Source: Blautia sp.
GTDB taxonomy: Bacteria; Bacillota; Clostridia; Lachnospirales; Lachnospiraceae
Direction: 5' to 3'
DNA length: 47,424 nucleotides
Assembly (NCBI GenBank): GCA_021772055.1
Contig: JAETNR010000037.1
Location: forward strand, 1 to 47,424
The notes under the pieces are model-generated. The model did not search any database. It worked only from the letters and a program-made list of their open reading frames with translations, and had not been told where the DNA came from. Made by a program: the position numbers and the translations under genes. Positions 32,266 to 40,134 of this stretch are shown piece by piece (positions within the stretch are counted from its first letter, which is position 1; each line of letters starts with the position of its first letter).

Positions 32266-32865
32266 TTAACGAAAACTGTTTTCCATAACGCCCGGAAGCA
32301 GGGCATAGATAGAACAGCCAATCTGATCCTCAAACCGTTCTTTAATCTCTAAAATCTTTTTCCATCTGTCTATTGTCGCTGGGTGAACGCCGTATCGCAT
32401 TGTCACGTCTACAAATCTCTTTTCCAAAAGACAGAACCCCGAAGGCATAGCCAATGCGTCACATAACTGTACAAGACGGTCATAATCATCATATACCGCA
32501 TTTGCAACAAATTCTTTCATAAACAGGTAATCCTCATCACTGACATCAAACTCTCCGATAGATGTGGCAATATCCTGTATCATAAATGCGTGGGATATAC
32601 ATATTTGTGCGGCTTTTCCCCACCCACGCTCCATACAGTAACGATAGCCGTCTATCAGATGCCTTTCCGAACTCACTCCGGCATAACGTCCAATATCGTG
32701 TAACAGCCCGAAAATATACGCCTGTTCAGAAGATAAATCTTTACAGTGTGACGCAATGTTTTTACAGGCTTCGGCTACATACCGGGAATGTTCTGCCCAT
32801 GCTCCCGGATTGGATTCTGCCGCTTCCCTTAATGCCAGTTCTGCGGTCTGAATGTTCAACTCCAT
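32266..32865 (-). CDS. HD-domain metal-dependent phosphohydrolase
   Basis: This 199-residue protein has the HD motif set: His26 in WAEHSRYV, His56-Asp57 in IFGLLHDIGR, and further histidines at 69 (ERHLIDGY) and 92 (SHAF). HD proteins hydrolyse nucleotides or phosphate esters with divalent metal; the exact substrate is unknown. AAAGGAG precedes the ATG. It opens the HD-acetyltransferase-HAD gene set. A 9-bp hairpin at 32888-32915 separates it from the preceding small gene and may lower or terminate read-through. Confidence 0.83.
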   Translation of the reverse strand: MELNIQTAELALREAAESNPGAWAEHSRYVAEACKNIASHCKDLSSEQAYIFGLLHDIGRYAGVSSERHLIDGYRYCMERGWGKAAQICISHAFMIQDIATSIGEFDVSDEDYLFMKEFVANAVYDDYDRLVQLCDALAMPSGFCLLEKRFVDVTMRYGVHPATIDRWKKILEIKERFEDQIGCSIYALLPGVMENSFR

Positions 32866-32887
32866 TTTTAACTCCTTTCAAAAGGGC

Positions 32888-32915
32888 GGGGCTGGAAGAT
32901 AAACTGTCCAGCCCC
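32888..32915 (-). terminator. Hairpin between the small gene and the HD-domain gene
   Basis: A perfect 9-bp stem GGGGCTGGA/TCCAGCCCC with a 10-nt loop is followed on the minus strand by GCCCTTTTG. The short T-run makes it a weak terminator or attenuator within the cargo. Confidence 0.5.
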
Positions 32916-32941
32916 TTTATGATGAAATATTTACAGATAAA

Positions 32942-33181
32942 TCAGCAATCCCCGGCATAGTACGAAACAATGTTCATATAGTCCGTTGGATTCGGAACTT
33001 CTAAAACAAGCCGCAAACAGTTTTTGTTTTGGGAGTATTGCCGCCACAAACTGCCCTGTATCTTTTCTTCCCCATTGATGTTTTGTTTTTTACCATCCGG
33101 GCAGAGCATATTTACTTTGCCGGAACAGCTATTGACTGTATCTAAAAAATTTTTCATGTTCAGAATGTTCAGTTTTACCAC
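32942..33181 (-). CDS. Small cargo protein of unknown function (79 aa)
   Basis: I do not recognise a named family. A GTG at 33181 is the likely start because AGGAGGTGAG lies 6 nt upstream. The longer frame starting at 33376 runs into the araC-type gene and lacks a signal. The protein alternates short strands and helices (MKNFLDTVNSCSGKVNMLCP, then LRLVLEVPNPTDYMNIVSYY). The length and layout loosely recall HPr-like folds, but no phospho-histidine motif is visible. It sits between the AraC regulator and the HD-domain gene. Confidence 0.6.
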   Translation of the reverse strand: MVKLNILNMKNFLDTVNSCSGKVNMLCPDGKKQNINGEEKIQGSLWRQYSQNKNCLRLVLEVPNPTDYMNIVSYYAGDC

Positions 33182-33269
33182 TTTGCACTCACCTCCTGTA
33201 AATGACGGATTTACTTTACAGGTATCATTATAATGCAAAAGGAATAGAAAAAATATTTCTTTTCTGCCC

Positions 33270-34181
33270 TTATCTATCACTATTCTGCCATTTTCTCCGA
33301 TATTCTGTGGGTGAACAATGTGTGTATTCTCGAAAAACCTTTCCAAAATAACTGCTACTCCCCAAACCGCACTCATGGCTGATAACGGTAACTGCTTCCT
33401 GCCCCTTTGCTAGCATCTGACAGGCAGCTTGCAGACGGTAAGCCTTTATATACTCTACGGGTGTCATGTGCAGACAGTCATGGAACACTCTATAACACTC
33501 CCTTTCGCTTAGGTATGCTGCTGCCGCAAGTTCCGGGATAGAGATTTTCTCTCTGTAATGTTCGTGAATATATATCATCATCAGCTTTATTTTATCGTTG
33601 CTTTTATTATGTTCCCCCTTTTTTTCACGCATAGGACGGGATAGTTCAAAAAGCATGAGCCATATTTCTGTTAGGGTTTCCCGCAGTTTTATTTCATATC
33701 CAAATTCATCACTGGATAAACGAAATGAAGCGGCAAGCAGTTTCAAAATCCTTTCTTCTTCTGCATTGCCTGGAAAAAGCGGAATTACCTCAATCTGTGG
33801 GGCTGTTATGATAGGCGCAATATATTTTTGTTCAATCCTGCTTCCCTGTTCCCCGGCAAGTAGGGAAACATCGAAAATATGAAGTAGCTGTATATTCTTT
33901 TCTTTCTGCGATATTGCTTTTGTCATATGGAGTACATTGGAATTTACTATGCCGCCGCTTCCAGCCGGAAACAACAGTTTTCCTCCCGGCGTATCATATT
34001 CAATGCTACCACTTTCCATATAAAAAAGTTCCACTGTCTTGTGCCAGTGCCACGGTACATAATGTCCGATATACTTGTCAAGTTCTGCCCTTGAAGCGAT
34101 ATAGGGAAAATCTTTTTCAAAACCGGGAAGCAGTTCTTCCTTGCTTCCAGTATAAAATTCAATGCTATGGATATTTTTCAT
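33270..34181 (-). CDS. AraC-family regulator of the element's cargo
   Basis: This 303-residue regulator has a cupin-like sensor domain (HYVPWHWHKTVELFYMESGSIEY, then GGIVNSNVLHM). Two HTH motifs lie in the C-terminal 100 residues (ISIPELAAAAYLSERECYRVFHDCLHMTPVEYIKAYR and VTVISHECGLGSSSYFGKVFREY). A sugar or small-molecule ligand is likely. It is preceded by a good promoter and RBS AGGTGA. It lies directly upstream of the small gene and the HD-acetyltransferase-HAD set on the same strand, so it probably controls them. Confidence 0.87.
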   Translation of the reverse strand: MKNIHSIEFYTGSKEELLPGFEKDFPYIASRAELDKYIGHYVPWHWHKTVELFYMESGSIEYDTPGGKLLFPAGSGGIVNSNVLHMTKAISQKEKNIQLLHIFDVSLLAGEQGSRIEQKYIAPIITAPQIEVIPLFPGNAEEERILKLLAASFRLSSDEFGYEIKLRETLTEIWLMLFELSRPMREKKGEHNKSNDKIKLMMIYIHEHYREKISIPELAAAAYLSERECYRVFHDCLHMTPVEYIKAYRLQAACQMLAKGQEAVTVISHECGLGSSSYFGKVFREYTHCSPTEYRRKWQNSDR

Positions 34182-34228
34182 GTCTGTTCACCTGCACATC
34201 TGCGATTTTGTATCTGCTTTATGGATTA

Positions 34229-34258
34229 AATATACTAGAATAGCTCGGTAATTGTCAA
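34229..34258 (-). promoter_or_regulatory. Promoter of the cargo araC-type gene
   Basis: Minus-strand TTGACA (34253-34258) and TATATT (34229-34234) are 18 bp apart. The remainder of the 222-bp gap to the DUF6040 gene shows nothing else I can name. Confidence 0.7.
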
Positions 34259-34404
34259 TCAATCAAAACAGATTCATTCGGAAGATTATAAAAAATAGTG
34301 TTAAAAATCAAAGAACAGTTTTCACAGACTCTAAAAATCTGGATAACTAAAAATAAGTATATTTGTTTTGTGAAAAACAGGCAGTTTTACCTGCCCATTT
34401 TACT

Positions 34405-35373
34405 TTAAAAATATCCTCGTTTTTCTCGCCAGTTTTTCACATAACATCGGATTCCGATATAAACCGCATGTACCAGAAGTAGCAACATAATGAGGTTTAT
34501 CGGAATAATTGATTTTATCCATTTTCCGAAATAGATTATGATAGCTGTACTCATTATCACCACCATGATGCTGATAATATCCCAGCAATATTTCCGGTAG
34601 ATTTTCCCCACCTGATAGCCAGTCCCGATTATCAGCAATCCCGTTATGATAAATAAAATTCCCATAACAATACTTACAATCAGCCAGTACACAATCCCTG
34701 AAATGATACTATTTGAGATTCCACTGCTTAACTGTCCGAAAGAATCTGCACCTGCAACAAATTTTTGAAACAGGCTTAAGATTCCTTTAGCAAACATACT
34801 GAAAAAGCTAATACAGTCACTAAAGAAAACTGGAGAAAGGATAGCAGTGAATAGTGTAATGGCTATACTGTACCATGCCAGCAGAAACAGGATACTTTCA
34901 TAACCAGCCGTCATATTTTTATATTTTTTCTCTAACTGAATTTTACGGTTATCGCATTTTTCTTTTGCTTTTTGGTAAGCAGTGCGGTCACAGTTATCGC
35001 ATTTCTCATAGGGCACTTTTTTCTCAACAGCTACCTCTGTTGTCTTTTGGTGTGTCTGTGCATAGCGTTTTGCCTGTTCCGCTTTTTCATACCTAAATTT
35101 CCATGCCACGACTTCTGCGTCGGCTCTTTTCCTGCTGTCTGTCTCGTTGGCTAATTGTTCTTCTATTTTCCTTAATCTTGTCCGCAATGCTTCGATATTC
35201 TCGACTCTGTTTTCGCTGTTCAATTTCTCGTTCAAGGTCAGCGATCTGTTTAGCTGCCTGTTCAGTTCCATAATCATCTGGTCTTTCTGATCCAGTTCGT
35301 CCTGCATCTGTTCTGTCATCTGTAGAAGTTCTTCCACTTGACCGACGTTCTCTAAGTTTACGCATTCTCGCAT
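34405..35373 (-). CDS. DUF6040-type membrane protein with coiled coil
   Basis: This 322-residue protein begins with a coiled coil (about residues 10-110, rich in Glu/Lys/Leu). A Cys-rich patch CDNCDRTAYQKAKEKCD follows near 125-145, then at least four membrane helices (about 160-182, 225-255, 260-280 and 285-310). DUF6040-like proteins accompany MobA relaxases on gut Firmicute elements; a role in mobilization is presumed, not shown. AGTGAGGG precedes the ATG. Its first 281 bp overlap the 3' end of the relaxase gene in another frame. It starts 18 bp after the stop of the nested gene and lies in the same frame. Confidence 0.75.
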   Translation of the reverse strand: MRECVNLENVGQVEELLQMTEQMQDELDQKDQMIMELNRQLNRSLTLNEKLNSENRVENIEALRTRLRKIEEQLANETDSRKRADAEVVAWKFRYEKAEQAKRYAQTHQKTTEVAVEKKVPYEKCDNCDRTAYQKAKEKCDNRKIQLEKKYKNMTAGYESILFLLAWYSIAITLFTAILSPVFFSDCISFFSMFAKGILSLFQKFVAGADSFGQLSSGISNSIISGIVYWLIVSIVMGILFIITGLLIIGTGYQVGKIYRKYCWDIISIMVVIMSTAIIIYFGKWIKSIIPINLIMLLLLVHAVYIGIRCYVKNWREKRGYF

Positions 35374-36814
35374 CTATATCCCTCACTTTCTCTATCTGCT
35401 GTTTAAGGTCAGTAATTCTCTGCTCTGTTTCAGCAATAAGCTGTTCTCGTTGTTCAGCTTCTGCGTTAATTCCTGCCATTGCTGATTCTCGGTTTCCAAC
35501 TGTTCGATTCTGTTTTTCTGCTGTTCGATCTGGGAAAGCAGTTCTTCTGTATCTGGCAAAAGATTCAGCAGTCCGGATAACTCGCTGTTTAATATCTGCA
35601 AACTCTGGTTCTGCTCCTGAAAGGACAGAAGCTGTCTGTCTTTTTCCTGTAATTCCTGTACCATCTCTGCCATAAGGTTCTGCTGTTCCTCGATCTGGTT
35701 TATCATTGATTCCATCATGGGAATGACTTCCCGGCTTTCTTCTAATGTCATTTAATCGCTCCTTCCATAATGATAATGCACCTGATACTTTTCCAAAGGT
35801 GTCCAGTATCTTTTGCAATAACGTGTTTTGCTGTTTTATGATTTGATTTTCCGCTACTTTCCACGAACCTTTTATTTCCTGCCCGGCAAGAAATTTTTGT
35901 TCAATCTTTCTTGCGTCAGCACCTTCATGGATGGTAGGAATCTGGAGTTTTCCCTGTTTTTCATAAGAACGGTGATTAACCTGATTATGCAAAGGAAGAT
36001 GTTCATTACACACCTTTGCCCACTCACTCCGCCACAGCTCACAATTTTTGGGATTGTTCCATCCAGTAGCATCGGTCAGCACCCGTTTCCATTGCAGGCG
36101 GTTTCTTGCACCAATCTTCTGGATTCCGTTTTCGTCTAATACAGGGATACGGATTCCATGACGGTCAGGGTTTTTCTTATCCTGCCACCAGTCCGGGTGG
36201 GATTCGTCAATCACGATATTTCCGCTTTTATCTCTGACAAAATCCCAATCCTTGACTTCTTTCTTTCCCCAAGAATGGTCCGGGTTAAAAGGTCGCATCG
36301 TCAGAAGCAGGTGGACATGGGGGTTGCCATCCCCTTTGTCGTGGATACTCCAATCAGCACACATTCCCTTATCCACAAATGTTTTTTGGATATAGTCGGA
36401 TGTATATTGAATCTGTTCCTGTCTGCTCCATTCTTTTGGGAGGGCAAATTCAAATGACCTGCCAAGTTGGGCATCCGCACTTTTTTCAATCTTCAATACC
36501 TCATTCCATAATCTTTGTTTCTGAAATGTGATTTTGAATTTTTCTAAAGCAGCTTCTTTATCTTCTGACCTTTTGTAGCGGACAGATTTTTGAAAGCGTT
36601 TTATATTTTCTTCTGGTACTATCTGCCATTCAGGAGGTGCGTTTTCACACATCATCAGACTGGTGTAGACCACTTCTTTTTTAGAAGTGTAATAACTGAT
36701 TCTCCCGGTTTCCTCGTTTTTCATCACATCCCCATTGAGATATGCGGAAGCGGAGATAACAGATTTCCCTTTACTTCGTCCGACTATTTTGATTGTGTAA
36801 TGAAAAATCGCCAT
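35093..36814 (-). CDS. MobA/MobL-family relaxase
   Basis: The N-terminal 260 residues form a MobA/MobL relaxase: IFHYTIKIVGRSKGKSVISASAY with the candidate catalytic Tyr25, then the metal-binding histidines in SIHDKGDGNPHVHLLL (His158, His166, His168). It nicks oriT and pilots the strand for transfer by a helper conjugation system. The C-terminal half is long, basic and low-complexity (Arg/Glu/Gln/Asp-rich, residues about 400-573). That tail is where two other genes overlap it in a different frame. Start at 36814 (MAIFHY) fits the family; upstream residues come from the oriT region. Confidence 0.9.
   Translation of the reverse strand: MAIFHYTIKIVGRSKGKSVISASAYLNGDVMKNEETGRISYYTSKKEVVYTSLMMCENAPPEWQIVPEENIKRFQKSVRYKRSEDKEAALEKFKITFQKQRLWNEVLKIEKSADAQLGRSFEFALPKEWSRQEQIQYTSDYIQKTFVDKGMCADWSIHDKGDGNPHVHLLLTMRPFNPDHSWGKKEVKDWDFVRDKSGNIVIDESHPDWWQDKKNPDRHGIRIPVLDENGIQKIGARNRLQWKRVLTDATGWNNPKNCELWRSEWAKVCNEHLPLHNQVNHRSYEKQGKLQIPTIHEGADARKIEQKFLAGQEIKGSWKVAENQIIKQQNTLLQKILDTFGKVSGALSLWKERLNDIRRKPGSHSHDGINDKPDRGTAEPYGRDGTGITGKRQTASVLSGAEPEFADIKQRVIRTAESFARYRRTAFPDRTAEKQNRTVGNRESAMAGINAEAEQREQLIAETEQRITDLKQQIEKVRDIDARMRKLRERRSSGRTSTDDRTDAGRTGSERPDDYGTEQAAKQIADLEREIEQRKQSREYRSIADKIKENRRTISQRDRQQEKSRRRSRGMEI
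35392..35751 (-). CDS. Coiled-coil protein nested in the relaxase gene
   Basis: This 119-residue frame lies entirely inside the mobA gene in another frame. It has its own AAGGAGCGATTAA ribosome binding site. The product is a continuous coiled coil rich in Gln/Glu/Leu (MNQIEEQQNLMAEM-type heptads, then EELLSQIEQQKNRIEQLE). After its TAG, TGA and TAG follow in frame within 18 bp, and the DUF6040 ATG begins in that same frame. The pair may interact through their coiled coils. I regard it as a real overlapping gene with moderate confidence. Confidence 0.65.
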   Translation of the reverse strand: MTLEESREVIPMMESMINQIEEQQNLMAEMVQELQEKDRQLLSFQEQNQSLQILNSELSGLLNLLPDTEELLSQIEQQKNRIEQLETENQQWQELTQKLNNENSLLLKQSRELLTLNSR

Positions 36815-36889
36815 ATCTGGATTCCTCCTTTCTGCACATCCGGTATAGATTTCCGGCAACATTGCTTTCGATTTTAGAAAAAGCAGCAT

Positions 36890-37141
36890 TGCCAGAACGC
36901 CCTCTGCGTAAGAGTGCCCTGCGCATAGCAGCCTGCATGGAATGCGCCTCTCTGGCGAAGAGTGCCTCCTGTGGCATGAGCAGGTCTGGCTGAAAGCCCC
37001 GCCGACGGAACGAGCCCGGCAAGCGTGAGCGCAGACCGGTTGCCACTTGTGGCAAACTTATTGGGACGACCTCTGGTTGTCCATAAGTGCGCCCTTCATG
37101 AAAAAGCAATGAAGGGAATGAAAAACTCATCCCATCCGCCA
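36890..37141. other. Candidate oriT region of the element
   Basis: The 250 bp between the DUF3847 and relaxase genes are GC-rich and contain the perfect inverted repeat TTGCCAC-2 nt-GTGGCAA at 37040-37055, next to a CGGT/GCGCTCACGC-type segment. oriT sites of MobA elements lie just upstream of the relaxase gene with such a small palindrome beside the nick. A frame of 123 codons crosses the region, but its composition looks like structural DNA rather than protein. The nick site cannot be fixed by eye. Confidence 0.6.
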
Positions 37142-37456
37142 TTACACTTCCTCCATATCGGTATTTGTTTCTTTCTGCATTGCCTTTGAGAAAAATTTCC
37201 CATTGGCTTCCTGCTTTTTCAGAAAACCAATCAGCTTTGGGATGTCTTCCTCCTCAATAGTCGCACCAAGAACGGATTCCACCGCACCGCCAACCTGACA
37301 GAGCCTATGGGTTCGTTTTTTACTTTCTTCGGCTTTCTTTCGTTTTAGAAGTTCTTTCTTCTGTGCTGCATATCGTTTTGCTTTTTCAAGGCTTTCCTGT
37401 TCCTTCTTTTCCATTTCAAGCATTCGTTCTTCATAACTTTTTGTTGATTTTGCCAT
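37142..37456 (-). CDS. DUF3847 mobilization accessory protein
   Basis: This 104-residue basic protein starts with a Lys/Glu helical stretch (YEERMLEMEKKEQESLEKAKRY), then KKRTHRLCQVGGAVESVLG and IPKLIGFLKKQEANGKFF. This pattern matches DUF3847 proteins encoded before MobA/MobL relaxases. They may act like MobC in the relaxosome, though that is not proven. RBS AAAGGAGAATGTAAG is ideal. It lies just upstream of the oriT candidate and relaxase on the same strand, forming the mob operon. Confidence 0.82.
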   Translation of the reverse strand: MAKSTKSYEERMLEMEKKEQESLEKAKRYAAQKKELLKRKKAEESKKRTHRLCQVGGAVESVLGATIEEEDIPKLIGFLKKQEANGKFFSKAMQKETNTDMEEV

Positions 37457-37596
37457 TCTTACATTCTCCTTTCCTTCACAAACATAAGTTCTCGGTTGCG
37501 TATCAGAAGAAGCACATGGTATAATCTTCTTGCGTGTAGGTATATCATGGCTTCGGTCTGATAGAACCTTTGGCGGTTTCTTCGGAAGCCGCCTTT

Positions 37597-37827
37597 TTAA
37601 TTTGCCGCAGTTCTTGTTACGGCTTTTACATTTCCTCTATCCCTCAAATCACGACCTTCATTAGCTTCCATAAACATTTCCAGAATATCGGTTTTAATCA
37701 GGACTTTGCGACCAACCTTTAATACTGGAAGTTTCTTCCATTCTACAAGCTGTCTTAAGGTATTTCTGCCGATTCCCGTATAGTCAGCAGCTTCTTCGAT
37801 GGATAATGCAATTTTTCTTTGCGTCAT
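37597..37827 (-). CDS. Excisionase-type HTH protein (Tn916 Xis-like)
   Basis: This 76-residue MerR/Xis-like winged helix reads LSIEEAADYTGIGRNTLRQLVEWKKLPVLKVGRKVLI, nearly the Tn916 Xis consensus as I recall it. It bends DNA at the element ends to favour excision by the integrase. RBS AAGGAGGTGATTAT is ideal. It is encoded on the minus strand, divergent from the XRE repressor, and its promoter region carries the TTGCATTATGCAA palindrome. It is separated from the integrase gene, unlike Tn916, where xis and int are adjacent. Confidence 0.85.
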   Translation of the reverse strand: MTQRKIALSIEEAADYTGIGRNTLRQLVEWKKLPVLKVGRKVLIKTDILEMFMEANEGRDLRDRGNVKAVTRTAAN

Positions 37828-37844
37828 ATAATCACCTCCTTATA

Positions 37845-37968
37845 AATTGCATTATGCAATTCTTGTGATGTAAGTATATCCTTTTCATATCTTTTTGTCA
37901 AGCGTTACGAAATATCAAAAACAAACTTTATGTTGCATATTGCAATTTTGGAAAAACAATGCTATAAT
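37845..37968. promoter_or_regulatory. Divergent xis/repressor control region with paired operators
   Basis: A 17-bp palindrome AATTGCATTATGCAATT (37845-37861) lies in front of xis, and TTGCATATTGCAA (37933-37945) overlaps the -35 TTGCAA (37940-37945) of the repressor promoter, whose TATAAT is at 37963-37968 (17-bp spacer). Both sites share TTGCA-3 nt-TGCAA. They are natural operators for the XRE repressor at 37999. Confidence 0.75.
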
Positions 37969-37998
37969 TCATACATACCGAAAAAGGAGGCAGTCAGC

Positions 37999-38628
37999 AT
38001 GAAAGATAAAGAACTACGCAAGCTGATAGGCAGCAGAGTAAAACAGCGCCGTCTGGAATTGAATCTGACACAGCCTTATGTCGCAGAAAAGATGGGGGTT
38101 ACCGCTTCTACAATCCTGCGTTATGAGAATGGTTCGATTGACAATACGAAAAAAATGGTGCTGGAAGGTCTTTCGGAAGCACTCCATGTATCTGTGGAAT
38201 GGCTCAAAGGGGAAACAGATGAATATGAAACCGACATTACGGATAAGAGAGAGTTACAGATTCGTGATGCGATGGGAGATATTCTGGAACAGTTACCGCT
38301 TGCCCTTACCAAAGAAGAAGATGCTTTTTCAAAAGATTTATTACTGCTGATGTTAAAACAATATGGTCTGTTTTTGGATTCCTTCCAGTTCGCCTGCAAA
38401 AATTTCAAGGGGAATGCTGGTCAGACGGATATTGCCAAAACAATAGGGTTTGAATCGAATGAGGAATATAATGAGATTATGTTCTTAAGGGAAATCACTC
38501 CTACCATCAATGCTCTTAATGAGATGGCAGACGTTGTAAGGCTCTATTCCAAGAAACCAAAAACAGCAGAACAAAGGCTTGCAAATCTTTTATCAGAAGT
38601 CTTATACGAAGATTCCGAATCGGTATAG
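37999..38628 (+). CDS. XRE-family repressor of the element
   Basis: This 209-residue regulator has an N-terminal XRE HTH (LIGSRVKQRRLELNLTQPYVAEKMGVTASTILRYENGSIDN, about residues 8-50) and a long helical C-terminal domain. The C-terminal part shows no RecA-type cleavage site or peptidase motif, so induction is probably not by SOS self-cleavage. Start at 37999 has AAAAAGGAGG upstream, preferred over the longer 37930 frame. It is transcribed toward the integrase, 86 bp apart, and the pair of palindromes in its promoter region suggests it represses itself and xis. Confidence 0.85.
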   Translation: MKDKELRKLIGSRVKQRRLELNLTQPYVAEKMGVTASTILRYENGSIDNTKKMVLEGLSEALHVSVEWLKGETDEYETDITDKRELQIRDAMGDILEQLPLALTKEEDAFSKDLLLLMLKQYGLFLDSFQFACKNFKGNAGQTDIAKTIGFESNEEYNEIMFLREITPTINALNEMADVVRLYSKKPKTAEQRLANLLSEVLYEDSESV

Positions 38629-38714
38629 TAAGACAACCGGAGTTATGATATACTTACACGCACGAAGCATTTCATCAGTTCCGATTGTCTAATATCGAAA
38701 GGAGATATACGATT

Positions 38715-40010
38715 ATGGCAAAAGGATCTGTAAGAAAAAAAGGAAAGAAATGGTACTACCGCTTCTATGTAGAGGACGCAAGCGGCAATCTTGTTCAAAA
38801 AGAATGCGTTGGAACAGAAAGCAAAAGTGAAACTGAAAAGCTGCTCCGTCAGGCAATGGATGATTATGAAAAAAAGAAATTTGTTGCCAAAGCGGAAAAT
38901 CTCACAGTCGGACAACTTCTGGATGTGTGGGCAGAGGAGGAATTAAAAACAGGTACGCTCAGCAATGGTACTGTGGAGAATTACCTCGGAACAATCCGAA
39001 ATATCAAGAAACACCCATTGGCAGAACGGAAATTAAAAAATGTAACCTCTGAGCATTTGCAATCCTTCTTTGATTTGCTTTCCTTTGGGGGAGTTCATCC
39101 CGATGGAAAAGAGAAAAAGGGTTACAGCAAAGATTACATCCATTCTTTTTCCGCAGTCATGCAGCAGTCCTTCCGCTTTGCAGTATTTCCAAAACAGTAT
39201 ATTACGTTCAATCCCATGCAGTATATTAAACTGCGGTATCAGACGGACGAAGTTGATTTGTTTTCGGATGAGGACATGGACGGAAATATCCAACCAATTT
39301 CACGAGAAGATTATGAAAGACTGCTTACGTATCTTCAAAAAAAGAACCCAGCCGCAATACTTCCAATCCAGATAGCCTATTATGCCGGGCTTCGTATTGG
39401 AGAAGCCTGTGGTTTGGCATGGCAGGACGTAAATCTGGAAGAACAATGCCTTACCATAAGACGCAGCATCCGATATGATGGCTCAAAACGCAAATATATC
39501 ATCGGACCAACCAAGCGGAAAAAAGTGAGGATTGTTGATTTTGGAGATACGCTGGTAGAGATTTTCCGTAATGCCCGGAAAGAGCAGTTAAAAAATCGAA
39601 TGCAGTATGGAGAACTTTATCACACGAACTACTACAAAGAGGTCAAAGAGAAAAACAGAGTGTACTACGAGTATTATTGCTTAGACAGAACAGAGGAAGT
39701 CCCGGCAGATTATAAAGAAATTTCTTTCGTCTGCTTAAGACCTGATGGCTGTCTGGAACTTCCGACTACTTTGGGAACGGTATGCAGAAAGGTAGCAAAA
39801 ACATTAGAGGGATTTGAAGGCTTTCATTTCCACCAGTTACGTCACACCTATGCAAGCAACCTTTTAGCAAATGGAGCTGCCCCAAAAGATGTGCAGGAAT
39901 TGTTAGGACACTCAGATGTCAGTACCACAATGAACGTCTATGCTCACTCCACAAGAGATGCGAAACGAAAATCGGTTCGGCTTCTTGATAAAGTGGTAGG
40001 CAATGACTAA
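38715..40010 (+). CDS. Tyrosine recombinase (Tn916-type integrase)
   Basis: This 431-residue integrase has an arm-binding N-terminus (MAKGSVRKKGKKWYYRFYVE), a core-binding SAM-like domain (about 60-170) and a catalytic domain. Catalytic residues are Arg227 in AGLRIGEA, the HQLRHTYAS box (His373, Arg376), His399 in LGHSD and the nucleophile Tyr409 in MNVYAHS. It is larger than Tn916 Int because of an insert around residues 290-335. AAAGGAG lies upstream of the ATG. It sits at the right end, next to arm-type repeats and the att core, so it should integrate and excise the element. Confidence 0.93.
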   Translation: MAKGSVRKKGKKWYYRFYVEDASGNLVQKECVGTESKSETEKLLRQAMDDYEKKKFVAKAENLTVGQLLDVWAEEELKTGTLSNGTVENYLGTIRNIKKHPLAERKLKNVTSEHLQSFFDLLSFGGVHPDGKEKKGYSKDYIHSFSAVMQQSFRFAVFPKQYITFNPMQYIKLRYQTDEVDLFSDEDMDGNIQPISREDYERLLTYLQKKNPAAILPIQIAYYAGLRIGEACGLAWQDVNLEEQCLTIRRSIRYDGSKRKYIIGPTKRKKVRIVDFGDTLVEIFRNARKEQLKNRMQYGELYHTNYYKEVKEKNRVYYEYYCLDRTEEVPADYKEISFVCLRPDGCLELPTTLGTVCRKVAKTLEGFEGFHFHQLRHTYASNLLANGAAPKDVQELLGHSDVSTTMNVYAHSTRDAKRKSVRLLDKVVGND

Positions 40011-40014
40011 AAAA

Positions 40015-40065
40015 TTTCCCTTATTTCCCTTGTGATTATCTCATAAGGGCAAAAATAAGGGAAAC
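40015..40065. repeat. Right-end integrase arm-type sites
   Basis: TTTCCCTTA (40015-40023) and TTTCCCTTG (40024-40032) are direct, followed by inverted ATAAGGGAAAC (40055-40065). This mirrors the set at 30482-30559 and begins 5 bp after the integrase stop. Confidence 0.6.
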
Positions 40066-40134
40066 TACATATCATTTCACTAATGGACAGGCGGGAAAGC
40101 CTATAAAATGGGGAAAGTTAGAGAGATAATTATA

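Noticed and set aside
33182..33376. N-terminal extension of the small cargo protein
   Set aside because: It would overlap the araC-type gene. The GTG at 33181 has a near-perfect RBS and gives a compact protein.
36771..37142. 123-codon minus-strand frame across the oriT candidate
   Set aside because: Composition follows the GC-rich palindromic DNA. It overlaps the relaxase start and lacks a convincing RBS or domain; the region is better read as oriT.
40072..40134. Extra C-terminal residues of the glycosidase fragment
   Set aside because: They are encoded by the end of the integrated element, not by the original gene.
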